Shown here one piece after another: positions 43,832 to 54,650 of a DNA stretch of 64,000 nucleotides. A program made the position numbers and the translations under genes. Each line of letters starts with the position of its first letter. Position 1 is the stretch's first letter. The DNA is from Marinomonas primoryensis (GTDB lineage: Bacteria > Pseudomonadota > Gammaproteobacteria > Pseudomonadales > Marinomonadaceae): NCBI RefSeq assembly GCF_013372285.1, contig NZ_CP054301.1, forward strand, positions 2,349,001 to 2,413,000, read 5' to 3'. Under the pieces are notes generated by a model. The model was not told the origin of the DNA. It saw only the letters and a program-made list of their open reading frames with translations, and searched no databases.

Positions 43832-43989
43832 GATTTTGTCATATAAAACCTTTTATATAAATCAATAAGATATAGTTCCCAGTGTGATAAAGAGTAACCG
43901 TGGCTGATCTCCTTTATCCACTTACCCATTAGCATTCCCTTCTTATCAAAGTAGTTGGCGTTAAATATAGGTGGAAATACTACAAAAAA

Positions 43990-45759
43990 TTAGATGACTA
44001 TTTTATTTCTACCATCATTCTTAGCTTGGTATAGCTTCTTATCTGCTTGTTCAATCAGCTCTTCCGCAGAAATAGATGAACCCTCACTGACATGAACAAC
44101 GCCAAAACTCATCGTGATATATTCGCTTTTAACCACTGGGGTACTAGCACATTCTTCTTGGATGCTATTGAGTCTTTTTTCCACTTGAGCAACATCGGTA
44201 TTTAGAAACACCAATGCAAACTCATCACCACCATAGCGCACAACAATGTCTATAGAAGCTCGTGCATATTTCTTAAGGCTCATGGCAACAGAAACCAGAG
44301 CAAAATCACCCACTGTATGCCCAAATTTGTCATTAATGTATTTAAAATGGTCAATATCACACAAAACTAAAGTGAATTGCTGTTTGTTTTTCTGAACATT
44401 CTTTAAGACTTGATCAAATGCTAGGTTGAATCCACGGCGGTTATATAAGCCCGTTAGCTCATCGGTTAGAGAGCTTTCTAGTAAATGTTTATTTTCACCT
44501 TGTAGATAAGAGGTTCTTTCCGACACTTTTTCTTCCAAATTCTGCATTATATCAAAAAGGTTATCTGCCATTGAGCTCAACCCTTGGCTAAGAGAGTTAA
44601 TCTCTCGAATTCCACTTAGAGGCTGAGGTAGCACTTGAATGCTCTTGATATTATTATCATTTGCTGCTTTATTGAGAAGCTGAATTGGCTTGCCAATATA
44701 GCGAGCAATCAATGAACCAATTAACCCAATGCACACAAACAATACCAGCGTAATAATAATCGTACTGTGGGTGTAATCTGTTAAAACTTTCTTATGATAT
44801 GCACTAGGAATTAAAATACCTATCAGCCAACTTTTTCCATATTTTAGCGTTATCGGTCGAACATAATATAAATACTCTTGTCCTTTAATATTAAGTGTTT
44901 GCGTTCCTTCTTCTAAGTTCTGACTCGCCAACTGAAAAATTTCATTAGGATGGTTATTAAGATTAGCTCGAGTCGTCACACCATCAGCGGTTCTGTATAG
45001 TTCACCCTGCTCCGAGGTTGCAATTAGTGCTCCATTTTCTTCGGCCAAAAAAATATAAGCACCATCGACTAGTTTTAGAGATTCAAGGTATTGATCCAAC
45101 TCGATCAGAGCAATGCTTGTCGCGGTAACGCCTAGGAGCGCTCCTTTCACATTGTATATAGGAGCAGACAACCCAATACCAAGCGCGGGATAACCATAGT
45201 AAGGATGAATGTCACTCCACGTCATTCCCCTTTCTTTTATAGCATCCGTATAAAATGGCCGTACTCTAGGGTCATAACTAAAGGTTGGATCGGACTGTAT
45301 CTTAGCGCCAATAGCGTTTACTGGATCGTATTCAAACCCCTCCATTGTGAGGGCTTTGTAAACAAAATTAGCTGCAATATTATGCTGCCCTCTTCTGATA
45401 GGGTCTTGCGCTGAAGCAAGGTAACGCCCATCGACCGTTGCAATAGAAATAAACGTCATTTGCGCGTAAGGTGCAGCTTGCTCGTAAAATCGGCTAGCGA
45501 TAGGAATCAGATTATTAAGCAGTTCAGGCCTGTGAGAAAAAGCATTGAGATTAACCTCAACAATATTGTTCAGCGGTGCCACGAAATCCTGCACACGGTC
45601 ATAAATACGCCCCTCTACCTCTTTGATATATTGTATTCCCACCGTATTTGCAATATTCGATATTGTTATCGTGGAAACCAAGTACATCGTTACACCCGAT
45701 ATCAATGCAAGCACTACGAATGGGGCAACAATCAACCAGCGTAACGGAACAGTCTTCAT
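43990..45759 (-). CDS. Membrane diguanylate cyclase: dCACHE, HAMP and GGDEF
   Basis: The 589-residue protein has TM1 near residues 9-31, a dCACHE sensor (WSDIHPYYGYPALGIGLSAP near 177-197), TM2 near 336-358, a HAMP region, and a GGDEF domain from about 435. The active site RYGGDEF is intact, near residue 515. The I-site position reads ASID rather than RxxD. It should be an active cyclic-di-GMP synthase. The two tandem cyclases share a layout but differ in sensor sequence, so they may sense different ligands. Confidence 0.92.
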   Translation of the reverse strand: MKTVPLRWLIVAPFVVLALISGVTMYLVSTITISNIANTVGIQYIKEVEGRIYDRVQDFVAPLNNIVEVNLNAFSHRPELLNNLIPIASRFYEQAAPYAQMTFISIATVDGRYLASAQDPIRRGQHNIAANFVYKALTMEGFEYDPVNAIGAKIQSDPTFSYDPRVRPFYTDAIKERGMTWSDIHPYYGYPALGIGLSAPIYNVKGALLGVTATSIALIELDQYLESLKLVDGAYIFLAEENGALIATSEQGELYRTADGVTTRANLNNHPNEIFQLASQNLEEGTQTLNIKGQEYLYYVRPITLKYGKSWLIGILIPSAYHKKVLTDYTHSTIIITLVLFVCIGLIGSLIARYIGKPIQLLNKAANDNNIKSIQVLPQPLSGIREINSLSQGLSSMADNLFDIMQNLEEKVSERTSYLQGENKHLLESSLTDELTGLYNRRGFNLAFDQVLKNVQKNKQQFTLVLCDIDHFKYINDKFGHTVGDFALVSVAMSLKKYARASIDIVVRYGGDEFALVFLNTDVAQVEKRLNSIQEECASTPVVKSEYITMSFGVVHVSEGSSISAEELIEQADKKLYQAKNDGRNKIVI

Positions 45760-46702
<943 letters not shown>

Positions 46703-47608
46703 TTACTCCGAAAATAATTCAAAAACCAAATTGCGAAACCAAATATTGCCGGTATCTTGATGATAACGTCGGTGCCAAAACATGTTGATTTGTGCTGGAG
46801 GAATATCGACGGGATGTGGCTTGACAATCAAACCAAGATTTTCGGATGTTTGTAAGGCAAGCTTCTCTGTCACTGTAGCGATAAGATCCGTTTTTGCTAC
46901 AATATACGGTGCAGAAATGAAGTGTGGCAGTTTCAATTTACTGACTCGTAAAACTCCGCTTTTTGCTAATAATTTTTCTACTCGTCCATGCCCTGTATCT
47001 TTCGCTTCTATGACAATATGCTCAGATTCAGAAAATTTTTCTAACGTGAGTGTTCCCTCAGAATAGGGGTGCCCTTTACGCATCAAACAAACGTAATCTT
47101 GGTCAAATAACCGTCTTTGATAAAAACCAGCTTCTAACTGTGGTAATAATCCAATTGCAAGATCCACACTGCCCATTTCCAACTCTTCCTTAAGAGATTG
47201 ACCCTGGTCTCTCACAGTACTCACTGAAATATTTGGCGCATGTTCAGCAATATATGCCATCAAACGCGGCAACATATAGATCTCACCTAAATCCGTCATA
47301 TTGATACAAAAGGATCGATTACTAGAAAGCGGATCGAAGCGTTCTTGATAATTTAAACCATCTTGCAGAGTACTTAATGCGTAGCCAATAGACTCAGCAA
47401 TACTGTCAGCAAATGGTGTAGGCCTCATTCCACGAGCTGTTCGTTCAAACAACTCATCATTCAACGCTAGCCTTAATCTAGCTAAGGCATTACTCACGGC
47501 GGGTTGGGTTAGTCCAAGCTGTTCTGCAACTAGACCAGTCTTACGTTCTCGGTACATTAGTTGAAATACAACCAATAAGTTTAAGTCAATATTTTGTAGG
47601 CGAATCAT
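46703..47608 (-). CDS. LysR-family regulator, probably of the salicylate operon
   Basis: ATG 47608 begins MIRLQNIDLNLLVVFQ, the typical LysR start, giving 301 residues; an upstream ATG is not in context. Residues 1-60 hold the helix-turn-helix (GLVAEQLGLTQPAVSNALARL). Residues 90-300 hold the effector-binding domain. It is divergent from the ferredoxin reductase gene, as nagR and nahR are, which argues that it controls the operon with salicylate or a metabolite as coinducer. Sequence cannot settle the coinducer. Confidence 0.85.
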   Translation of the reverse strand: MIRLQNIDLNLLVVFQLMYRERKTGLVAEQLGLTQPAVSNALARLRLALNDELFERTARGMRPTPFADSIAESIGYALSTLQDGLNYQERFDPLSSNRSFCINMTDLGEIYMLPRLMAYIAEHAPNISVSTVRDQGQSLKEELEMGSVDLAIGLLPQLEAGFYQRRLFDQDYVCLMRKGHPYSEGTLTLEKFSESEHIVIEAKDTGHGRVEKLLAKSGVLRVSKLKLPHFISAPYIVAKTDLIATVTEKLALQTSENLGLIVKPHPVDIPPAQINMFWHRRYHQDTGNIWFRNLVFELFSE

Positions 47609-47684
47609 GATAGAGGTCTCACTGTCGTGAATATACATTATAAGAGTTATTTTATATCTGAATATCTCAACAACTTCTATAGTC

Positions 47685-47714
47685 GATTTTATGCAAAAGC
47701 ATCGCACATAAATC
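47685..47714. promoter_or_regulatory. Probable LysR-regulator binding dyad
   Basis: GATTTTATG and CATAAATC flank an inner palindrome, ATGCAAAAGCAT, between the divergent regulator and reductase genes. The long dyad fits a LysR activator site just before the 47739 start. Binding is not shown. Confidence 0.55.
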
Positions 47715-47738
47715 AAACAATAATAAGTAAGAGCGAAG

Positions 47739-48725
47739 ATGGAAATTTTAATTAAACCCACCAATAAAACGATAACAGCCTCTCAAGGCAGCACGTTGCT
47801 AGAAGCGTTTTTGGAAAATCAAATTCCTATCTCCTATAGTTGCTTATCTGGTCGCTGTGGCACCTGCCGTTGCAAAGTAATTAAGGGCACAGTAAGCGGA
47901 CCATCCGCCGCTGAGGGTCGTTTAGCACAACATGGCCAATTTGTTTTAGCCTGCCAGAGTCGTATAGAAACTGATTCCATCATTGAGATTCCTGAACCAG
48001 ATGAAATCATTACGCACCCAACCAAAACAATAAAGGCTCAAGTCGTTTCTTACGACATTCTTTCCAATGACGTTCGTAGACTGAAGCTTAAAGCCAACAA
48101 GGGCCTAGACTATTCTCCTGGTCAATTCGCCAACCTCAGCTTTTGGAAAGACGGCGGTACTCGCTCTTATTCGATGGCCGGAGTAACAGAAGATGACACG
48201 CTGGAATTTCACATTCGCCTTATTCCGAATGGGCGGGTTACGTCAAAACTTGACGACAACATCAAAATCGGCGACGCCATCAAATTAAATGGCCCACTTG
48301 GTGCTTCTTACCTACGCCGTAAAAACGCCGACCCTATGCTTTGTGTTGCGACAGGTACAGGACTTGCTCCCATCATTTCAATTGTTCGTGGTGCATTAGA
48401 GTCTGGCATGAAGAACCGTATTCATGTGGTATTTGGCGCCCGCACTGAAGAAGATTTATACGGTTTAGACTATTTGGACCGTTTAGCTTCTGAATATAAA
48501 AACTTCCAATACAAAGTTGCTCTGGACCACACAAAACCTAATAGCACCTATTTCCGTGGTCTGGTTACCGATGCCATTACAACCGATTTTCCCGAGCTGA
48601 AAAACTGGCGAATTTATTTGGCAGGTGCTCCCGCGATGGTTGAGGCGGCCTCTTTGGCCTGCACTCATCGTGGTGCAGATATTGAGCATATATATGCCGA
48701 TGCCTTCTACCCAAGCGGGGTTTAA
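47739..48725 (+). CDS. Ferredoxin reductase of ring-hydroxylating oxygenase (NagAa-like)
   Basis: This electron-transfer subunit has 328 residues. The N-terminal domain is a plant-type [2Fe-2S] ferredoxin with Cys35, Cys40, Cys43 and Cys72. Next is a FAD-binding domain with RSYSMAG near residue 140, then an NAD-binding domain with ATGTGLAPIISIV near 206. In the Ralstonia U2 nag cluster, the order reductase, large subunit, small subunit, ferredoxin is the same. It passes electrons from NADH to the Rieske ferredoxin at 50591 and then the oxygenase. Confidence 0.88.
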   Translation: MEILIKPTNKTITASQGSTLLEAFLENQIPISYSCLSGRCGTCRCKVIKGTVSGPSAAEGRLAQHGQFVLACQSRIETDSIIEIPEPDEIITHPTKTIKAQVVSYDILSNDVRRLKLKANKGLDYSPGQFANLSFWKDGGTRSYSMAGVTEDDTLEFHIRLIPNGRVTSKLDDNIKIGDAIKLNGPLGASYLRRKNADPMLCVATGTGLAPIISIVRGALESGMKNRIHVVFGARTEEDLYGLDYLDRLASEYKNFQYKVALDHTKPNSTYFRGLVTDAITTDFPELKNWRIYLAGAPAMVEAASLACTHRGADIEHIYADAFYPSGV

Positions 48726-48833
48726 AGCCGTTTATCTAGCGTTATTACATTTAAACAATGCCTTATAGGAAGCCAGTCATTTCCTTAAAGGGATACATTC
48801 AACCCACAATAAAGACAAAAAAGGGTGAGCAAA

Positions 48834-50090
48834 ATGAGTCAGGAAAATCGCATTCCCGTGACGCCAATTTGGAACCATGAAGACACCAGTCGCATTCCAT
48901 TTTGGGCCTATACAAATGAAGATATACACAAGCAGGAGCTTCAAAAACTTTTCTATAAAGACCATTGGTGCTATGTCGGACTAGAAGCCGAAATTCCACA
49001 ACCGGGCGATTTTAAACGTACTGTTATTGGTGAACGCTCCGTCATCATGGTTCGCCATGAAGATAATAGTATTTATGTTGTCGAAAATGTTTGCGCCCAT
49101 CGCGGCATGCGCTTTTGTCGCGAAAAACATGGCAACGCTAAAAGCTTTACCTGTCCTTATCATCAGTGGAATTACGACTTAGAAGGCAATCTTCAAGGCG
49201 TTCCTTTCCGCCGCGGAGTTAAACAAGACGGTAAAGTAAAAGGCGGTATGTCGAAAGACTTCAAAACCTCAGATCATGGTTTAACCAAACTTTTAGTCGC
49301 AGTACGAGGCGGCGTAGTTTTTGCCAGCTTCGATCACGATATAGAGTCGTTTGAAGACTTTCTTGGACCAACCATGCTGTCTTATTTCGACCGCATGTTT
49401 AATGGCCGAAAACTCACTTTATTGGGTTACAACAAACAACGTATTCCAGGCAACTGGAAGCTAATGCAAGAAAACATCAAAGACCCTTACCATCCCGGTT
49501 TATTACACACTTGGTTTGTTACTTTTGGCTTATGGCGTGCCGATAACCGTTCTGAGTTGAAAATGGATAAGCATTTTCGTCATGCCGCGATGATTTCGAC
49601 TCGTGGCTCAGGTGGTAAAGACTCACAAACCACCAATGTTTCTAGCTTTAAAGAATCCATGCAACTCAATGACCCTAGCTTTTTAGATGTTGAAGTGGAG
49701 CCGTGGTGGGAAGGCCCGACAGCAGTGATGATGACACTGTTCCCAAGTGTCATTTTGCAACAACAAGTCAATAGCGTCAGTACTCGCCACATTCAACCTA
49801 ATGGTCATGGCTCATTCGATTTTGTCTGGACTCATTTCGGTTACGAAGACGACACACAAGAAATGACTGAACGGCGCTTAAGACAAGCCAATCTTTTTGG
49901 TCCAGCAGGGTTTGTCTCGGCTGATGATGGGGAAGTTATTGAGTTTTCCCAACAGGGTTTTGAACAAAAACCCTTCCATAGATCACTTGCAGAACTTGGC
50001 GGCAAAGAAATAGAAGAAACCGATCATATGGTCTCCGAAACCTTAATCCGTGGCATGTATGCCTACTGGCGAAAAGTGATGGGAGTATAA
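48834..50090 (+). CDS. nagG: Rieske oxygenase large subunit, probable salicylate 5-hydroxylase (NagG-like)
   Basis: ATG 48834 behind AAGGGTG gives 418 residues; a GTG at 48825 is close by. The Rieske cluster is Cys87, His89, Cys107, His110 (CxH-17-CxxH). The mononuclear iron site has Asp217, His220 and His225 (D-x2-H-x4-H). The gene order and small hydroxylase set fit salicylate 5-hydroxylase, which makes gentisate; the downstream gentisate pathway supports this strongly. An anthranilate-type substrate is less likely, since no catechol genes are present. Confidence 0.85.
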   Translation: MSQENRIPVTPIWNHEDTSRIPFWAYTNEDIHKQELQKLFYKDHWCYVGLEAEIPQPGDFKRTVIGERSVIMVRHEDNSIYVVENVCAHRGMRFCREKHGNAKSFTCPYHQWNYDLEGNLQGVPFRRGVKQDGKVKGGMSKDFKTSDHGLTKLLVAVRGGVVFASFDHDIESFEDFLGPTMLSYFDRMFNGRKLTLLGYNKQRIPGNWKLMQENIKDPYHPGLLHTWFVTFGLWRADNRSELKMDKHFRHAAMISTRGSGGKDSQTTNVSSFKESMQLNDPSFLDVEVEPWWEGPTAVMMTLFPSVILQQQVNSVSTRHIQPNGHGSFDFVWTHFGYEDDTQEMTERRLRQANLFGPAGFVSADDGEVIEFSQQGFEQKPFHRSLAELGGKEIEETDHMVSETLIRGMYAYWRKVMGV

Positions 50091-50092
50091 CC

Positions 50093-50566
50093 ATGAAAAC
50101 AGATAACTATCTAAAACTGACTCAGTTCTACCAAAACTATGCAGCGGTAGTTGACCAAGCCAATTGGAGCGAGTGGCTCGACATGTTTGTCGAAGAGTGT
50201 GTCTACAAAGTTCAGGCCCGTGAAAACTTTGATCGAAACCTGCCCATGGCGGCGCTATCACTCACAAGTAAAGGCATGTTGAAAGACCGTATTTATGGCA
50301 TTACCGAAACCATCTTTCACGACCCTTACCATCAACTACATATGGTCTCATCGCCATTGATACTAAGCGAATCTGACAATGGTGTTATTGAATCTCAGGC
50401 CAATTACACCGTCTTCCGAACTAAGAACGACGGCATTGCAGAAATTTATAACGTAGGCCGTTATCTAGACCGTTTACGCATAACAGAAAAAGGGATTCAG
50501 ATTGAGTCTCGGCTCTGCATCTTTGACAACGAGATGATTCTTAATTCATTGATTTACCCAATTTAA
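50093..50566 (+). CDS. nagH: Rieske oxygenase small subunit (NagH-like)
   Basis: The 157-residue beta subunit lies two bases after the large subunit stop. It begins with a helix (YLKLTQFYQNYAAVVDQ) and then the NTF2-like barrel typical of these small subunits, with KDRIYGITETIFHDPYHQLH near residue 61-80. It gives structural support to the large subunit and helps shape substrate choice. Its order after the large subunit is standard. Confidence 0.88.
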   Translation: MKTDNYLKLTQFYQNYAAVVDQANWSEWLDMFVEECVYKVQARENFDRNLPMAALSLTSKGMLKDRIYGITETIFHDPYHQLHMVSSPLILSESDNGVIESQANYTVFRTKNDGIAEIYNVGRYLDRLRITEKGIQIESRLCIFDNEMILNSLIYPI

Positions 50567-50590
50567 CACTCGAAAAGAGGAAGATTTTCC

Positions 50591-50905
50591 ATGAGCGACA
50601 ACTGGATAAGTTCAATCAGCATTGACGATATCCCTGAAGACGATGTTATTGGAGTTACTGTAAACGGCCATCAAATAGCATTTTATAAAGTAGAGGATGA
50701 AATCTTTGCTACGGACAATATTTGCACACACGGGCACGCCCTGTTAAGTGACGGTTTTTTGGAAGATGGGGAGATTGAATGCCCACTTCATCAAGGAAGG
50801 TTTTGTATAAAAAGTGGTAAGGCCATGAGCGAGCCACTTACAGAAGACATCAAAACATACGCGACTCGAATGGAAGACGGGCAGGTTTTCCTCAAATTTA
50901 GTTAA
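50591..50905 (+). CDS. Rieske [2Fe-2S] ferredoxin (NagAb-like)
   Basis: The 104-residue ferredoxin has Cys45 and His47 (CTHGH) and Cys64 and His67 (CPLHQGRF). It carries electrons from the reductase to the hydroxylase. It lies 24 bases after the small subunit gene, in the order of the Ralstonia U2 nag cluster. Length and motifs are typical of the naphthalene/salicylate family. Confidence 0.9.
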   Translation: MSDNWISSISIDDIPEDDVIGVTVNGHQIAFYKVEDEIFATDNICTHGHALLSDGFLEDGEIECPLHQGRFCIKSGKAMSEPLTEDIKTYATRMEDGQVFLKFS

Positions 50906-50998
50906 TAACACTTTTTCTATTTTTTATGACGTTTTAAACCGTCATAAAAAATACGCTAGCCAGCAGCAACAATAAATATAAATGAACTGGAGAGAATA

Positions 50999-51961
50999 AT
51001 GAAAAAATTACTATTACCACTTATTACGGCCTGCTCTATCACACTGATATCAGCCAATGCATCTGCACAAATTTTGTCTATTGCCTCACCACCACAAGGC
51101 TCAGTTTGGAATACTATGAGCAACGGTATTGCCAATGTAGGACGCTCTAAAGCCAACATCAACTTAGTCGTTCAACCTTACAGCGGTAATCGAGCCATGA
51201 TGGATGCCGTCAACCAAGGGCTTGCTGAATTTGCTATTAATGATGTCAACGACGCTATTGTCGCGGTACAAGGAGTAGCCGATTACAAAGGCAAAAAACG
51301 CAGTCATTTAAGAGTGGCCTTACGTATTAGCCCTCAACCCATCGGTATTTTTGTACGCCAGGACTCTGGAATCAACCGTATTGAAGACCTCAAAGGTAAA
51401 CGCGTTGCTTCAGGTTGGAATGCTTTCCCAATCGGCCGCCCTCACATGGAAGCCATGCTGGCCACAGGAGGATTAACTTGGGATGACGTTAAAAACATCC
51501 CTGTTCCTGATCTCATCCGCGCCGCAGACAATCTTTCATCAGGTCGCCTTGACGCCACTTACTTTGCCGTTGGCGGACCTAAAGTAGCAGAAGTTGATGC
51601 TTCTGTGGGCGGAGTGAAGTTCTTACCCGTCAAAGCAGATCAATCGGCACTTAATGCGGTTCTTAAAATACGCCCTGCATTTTATTTTTCTGAAGTGAAA
51701 CCCGCACCACACTTGGTAGGCATAGACAAACCAACCCAAATGCTGACGTGGGATAACGTATTAATCGTCAACGATAAAGTATCTGACGAAAATGTTTATC
51801 AATTAGTAAAAGCCATCCTTGAAAATAAAGAGGCTTTAATACAAATTTTTCCCGGTTTTAAAGCGCTCGCCGTCAACACGCCGAATAAAAATTACCCAGG
51901 CATTCAATATCACCCTGGTGCGGTTCGTTATTTCAAAGAAAAGGGTCTCTGGGAGAAATGA
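50999..51961 (+). CDS. TAXI-type TRAP transporter substrate-binding protein
   Basis: The 320-residue periplasmic protein has a signal peptide with cleavage near ASAQI (about residue 23). The mature part starts LSIASPPQGSVWNTMSNGIAN, a TAXI-family hallmark, and has RVASGWNAFPIGRPHMEA near 129 and PGAVRYFKEKGLW at the end. It is placed between the hydroxylase and the permease genes, so it should bind the growth substrate or a related aromatic acid. The link to aromatics is inference from context. Confidence 0.85.
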   Translation: MKKLLLPLITACSITLISANASAQILSIASPPQGSVWNTMSNGIANVGRSKANINLVVQPYSGNRAMMDAVNQGLAEFAINDVNDAIVAVQGVADYKGKKRSHLRVALRISPQPIGIFVRQDSGINRIEDLKGKRVASGWNAFPIGRPHMEAMLATGGLTWDDVKNIPVPDLIRAADNLSSGRLDATYFAVGGPKVAEVDASVGGVKFLPVKADQSALNAVLKIRPAFYFSEVKPAPHLVGIDKPTQMLTWDNVLIVNDKVSDENVYQLVKAILENKEALIQIFPGFKALAVNTPNKNYPGIQYHPGAVRYFKEKGLWEK

Positions 51962-52003
51962 TTTTTCATCTCTCAACTTTTTTCTCTGTAAAAGGTGTTT
52001 TAA

Positions 52004-53947
52004 ATGAACGTTGAATCTTCTACCCAAGAAGTACTAACAACCGAGCCGGCAATAATGCCGGCATTAAGAAATAGCCTTGGGGTACTAATCACCTTGGCTG
52101 CCATTGCCTTTGCTGCTGACCTATTCAGCCGTTTAGGAATAGCCATTTATACCGAGCAATATTTAGCAGCGATCTTGGGAATCAGTTTGGCGCTGGTTTT
52201 TATAAAACCTCAAAGTAGTCAACTAAAACGAAGCCTAAATGGGCTACTTGCGCTACTGGGTTTGATCACCAGTCTATATTTAGCTGTGCAATATCCTGAT
52301 CTTGTTGAGCGACAACTTGATCTTACTTTAGATTCTTTAACTGTTTCAGCCATTCTATTTGCTCTTGTACTAGAAGGGCTAAGACGTGTGGTGGGTATTA
52401 CCTTAGTGATTGTCGTCTTACTTTTTATGACGTTTGCTCTCATTGGTAATCATCTTTCTGGACCTTTACAAACCCGTGAAATCAGTCTAGATAGACTTTT
52501 CGTTTATCTCGGTGTTGATACCAATGGAATGCTGGGGTTAACCCTAAACGTCGCCGCTACAATCGTGATTGGTTTCATTCTATTTGGACAACTTTTACTG
52601 CGCTCAGGCGGAGCTGATTTTTTCAATGATGTTGCCCTTTCACTGATGGGCAAAAGAAAAGGCGGTTCAGGCAAAATTGCCACTATCGCTTCGGCGCTGT
52701 TTGGCTCCATTTCTGGTGTCGTTGTGTCCAACATAGTAGCGACGGGGGTCGTTACCATACGAATGATGAAGAAAGGCGGCTTTAAACCACATACCGCCGC
52801 TGCCATAGAAACAGTAGCGTCGACAGGTGGACAGATTATGCCACCGGTCATGGGCGCAGTAGCGTTTTTAATGGCTGAATTCCTACAGATTAGCTATAGC
52901 GACGTCGTATTAGCTGCCTTAGTCCCTGCCATTCTTTATTATGCAGCGCTGTATATTCAGGTCGATCTTGAAGCGGCTAAAGAACAAATTATGCCGATTG
53001 ACCCAGCACTTATTCCTTCTAAAAGAAAGGTTCTCAAACAGGGTTGGATTTTCATAGTTCCTTTTGCAGCTGTCATTTTAGCCCTCTTTAGCTTTAACCA
53101 ACGTCCAGAAACGGCCGCCCTTTGGGGGGCTCTTGGAGCACTGATTGTTGGCGTATTGAAAGGCTATAAGGGCAAACGCATGGGGGCCAAAGATATCTTA
53201 GGCAGTCTAGAAGAAACCGGGCATTCCATTGTTGATATCATCATGATTGGCGCGGCAGCAGGTTTCATTATTGGCATTCTAAACATCACAGGCTTGGGCT
53301 TCGGCTTAACCTATTTCTTAGTGGAATTAGGACAAGGCAATTTATTTTTATTATTAGTCATTTCGGCTGTGGTTTGCATCGTACTAGGGATGGGAATGCC
53401 AACCGTTGGCGTCTATCTGCTGCTCGCGGTTTTAGTCGCACCTTCTCTGATTCAAGTCGGCGTAGAGCCAATTGCGGCTCATCTGTTCATCTTCTATCTG
53501 GGTATGATGTCCATGGTAACGCCACCGATTGCTATTGGTGCTTTCTTTGCCGCCAGCATTGCGAAGGCAAACCCGATGAAAACGGCACTTACCTCTATGC
53601 GACTTGGTTGGACTGCTTACATTATTCCCTTCTTATTTGTCACAACGCCATCACTCTTGCTCATTGGAGAAACATCACAAATTGTCATTACAGTAATAAG
53701 TGCATTAGTAGGTGTTTGGGCCATATCTGTTGGTTTTGCAGGTTATTTCAAAGACAAACTTAACTTCATTTTGCGAGTAGGGTTTGTGATTTCTGGAGGC
53801 TTGTTTTTGTTTCCTAATTTACAAGGCGGCGATACATCAATCATACCAAAAGTAGTGGGTCTAGGGTTATTAGTTGCATTACTTCTAGTGGCTTCTTTCA
53901 TGAAAAAAACAACATCACAGCTATCACCTAACTCTACTCAGCCATAG
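52004..53947 (+). CDS. TRAP transporter permease with fused small and large subunits
   Basis: The 647-residue membrane protein fuses the DctQ-like four-helix part (residues about 20-140) with a DctM-like large subunit (about 155-550), and has an extra C-terminal segment of about four helices. Conserved blocks include SGVVVSNIVATGVVTIRMMKKGGF near residue 240-262, shown here in full families as the TRAP GxGV core, and MGMPTVGVYLLLAVLVAP near 460-478. It should import a substrate by sodium gradient along with the TAXI binding protein upstream. Confidence 0.88.
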   Translation: MNVESSTQEVLTTEPAIMPALRNSLGVLITLAAIAFAADLFSRLGIAIYTEQYLAAILGISLALVFIKPQSSQLKRSLNGLLALLGLITSLYLAVQYPDLVERQLDLTLDSLTVSAILFALVLEGLRRVVGITLVIVVLLFMTFALIGNHLSGPLQTREISLDRLFVYLGVDTNGMLGLTLNVAATIVIGFILFGQLLLRSGGADFFNDVALSLMGKRKGGSGKIATIASALFGSISGVVVSNIVATGVVTIRMMKKGGFKPHTAAAIETVASTGGQIMPPVMGAVAFLMAEFLQISYSDVVLAALVPAILYYAALYIQVDLEAAKEQIMPIDPALIPSKRKVLKQGWIFIVPFAAVILALFSFNQRPETAALWGALGALIVGVLKGYKGKRMGAKDILGSLEETGHSIVDIIMIGAAAGFIIGILNITGLGFGLTYFLVELGQGNLFLLLVISAVVCIVLGMGMPTVGVYLLLAVLVAPSLIQVGVEPIAAHLFIFYLGMMSMVTPPIAIGAFFAASIAKANPMKTALTSMRLGWTAYIIPFLFVTTPSLLLIGETSQIVITVISALVGVWAISVGFAGYFKDKLNFILRVGFVISGGLFLFPNLQGGDTSIIPKVVGLGLLVALLLVASFMKKTTSQLSPNSTQP

Positions 53948-53956
53948 GAAAAAACC

Positions 53957-54598
53957 ATGCAGCTATACAACTTTTTTAACAGCTCAACCTCCTATCGAGT
54001 GCGCATTGCACTCGCTTTGAAGGAAGTCGATTACCAGCATCATGGTGTCAACATTCGTATTGGCGAGCAAGCGACCGAAAACCATATAAAGCTCAATCCT
54101 GCCAAAGGCGTACCGGTGCTGATTACCGATGAAGGAAACAAGATCACTCAATCAATGGCCATCCTAGATTACCTAGAACAGGCCTATCCAACCCCCTGCT
54201 TGCTACCAGATGATCTGTTAACAAGAACGAGAGTATTGGAAGTATCTAATCTCATTGCTTGCGATATGCACCCAGTAAATAATTTGCGAATTCTTGGCTA
54301 TTTGAAGAAACAACTCGATGTGTCAGAAGAGCAAAAAACAGCGTGGTATCAGCATTGGATTGAAGAGGGATTCGTTGCCCTAGAAAGCTTACTTACTGAA
54401 TACGGTCATGGTTCCTATTGCTTTGGAGATCAACCAACGATGGCCGATTGCTGCTTAATACCTCAAGTCGCTAATGCTTTGCGCTTTGGATGTGATTTAA
54501 CCGCGTTCACCAAAGTGCTGGCGATTTATGAACATTGCCAGCAGCAACCCGCTTTTCTGAAAGCGGCGCCAAATCGACAACCAGATTACATCAGTTAA
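53957..54598 (+). CDS. nagL: Maleylpyruvate isomerase, glutathione S-transferase zeta class (NagL-like)
   Basis: The 213-residue protein has the zeta-class glutathione site SSTSYRVRIALALK near residue 8-22 and a second block KITQSMAILDYLEQAYP near 62. It isomerises maleylpyruvate to fumarylpyruvate using glutathione. It sits in the gentisate pathway between transport genes and gentisate dioxygenase. Zeta-class enzymes also act on maleylacetoacetate, but the neighbours fit gentisate breakdown. Confidence 0.88.
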   Translation: MQLYNFFNSSTSYRVRIALALKEVDYQHHGVNIRIGEQATENHIKLNPAKGVPVLITDEGNKITQSMAILDYLEQAYPTPCLLPDDLLTRTRVLEVSNLIACDMHPVNNLRILGYLKKQLDVSEEQKTAWYQHWIEEGFVALESLLTEYGHGSYCFGDQPTMADCCLIPQVANALRFGCDLTAFTKVLAIYEHCQQQPAFLKAAPNRQPDYIS

Positions 54599-54650
54599 AT
54601 CACCTTGCTTAGCCAAGATAAAACATAAAAACGAATACGAGGAGAACCAC

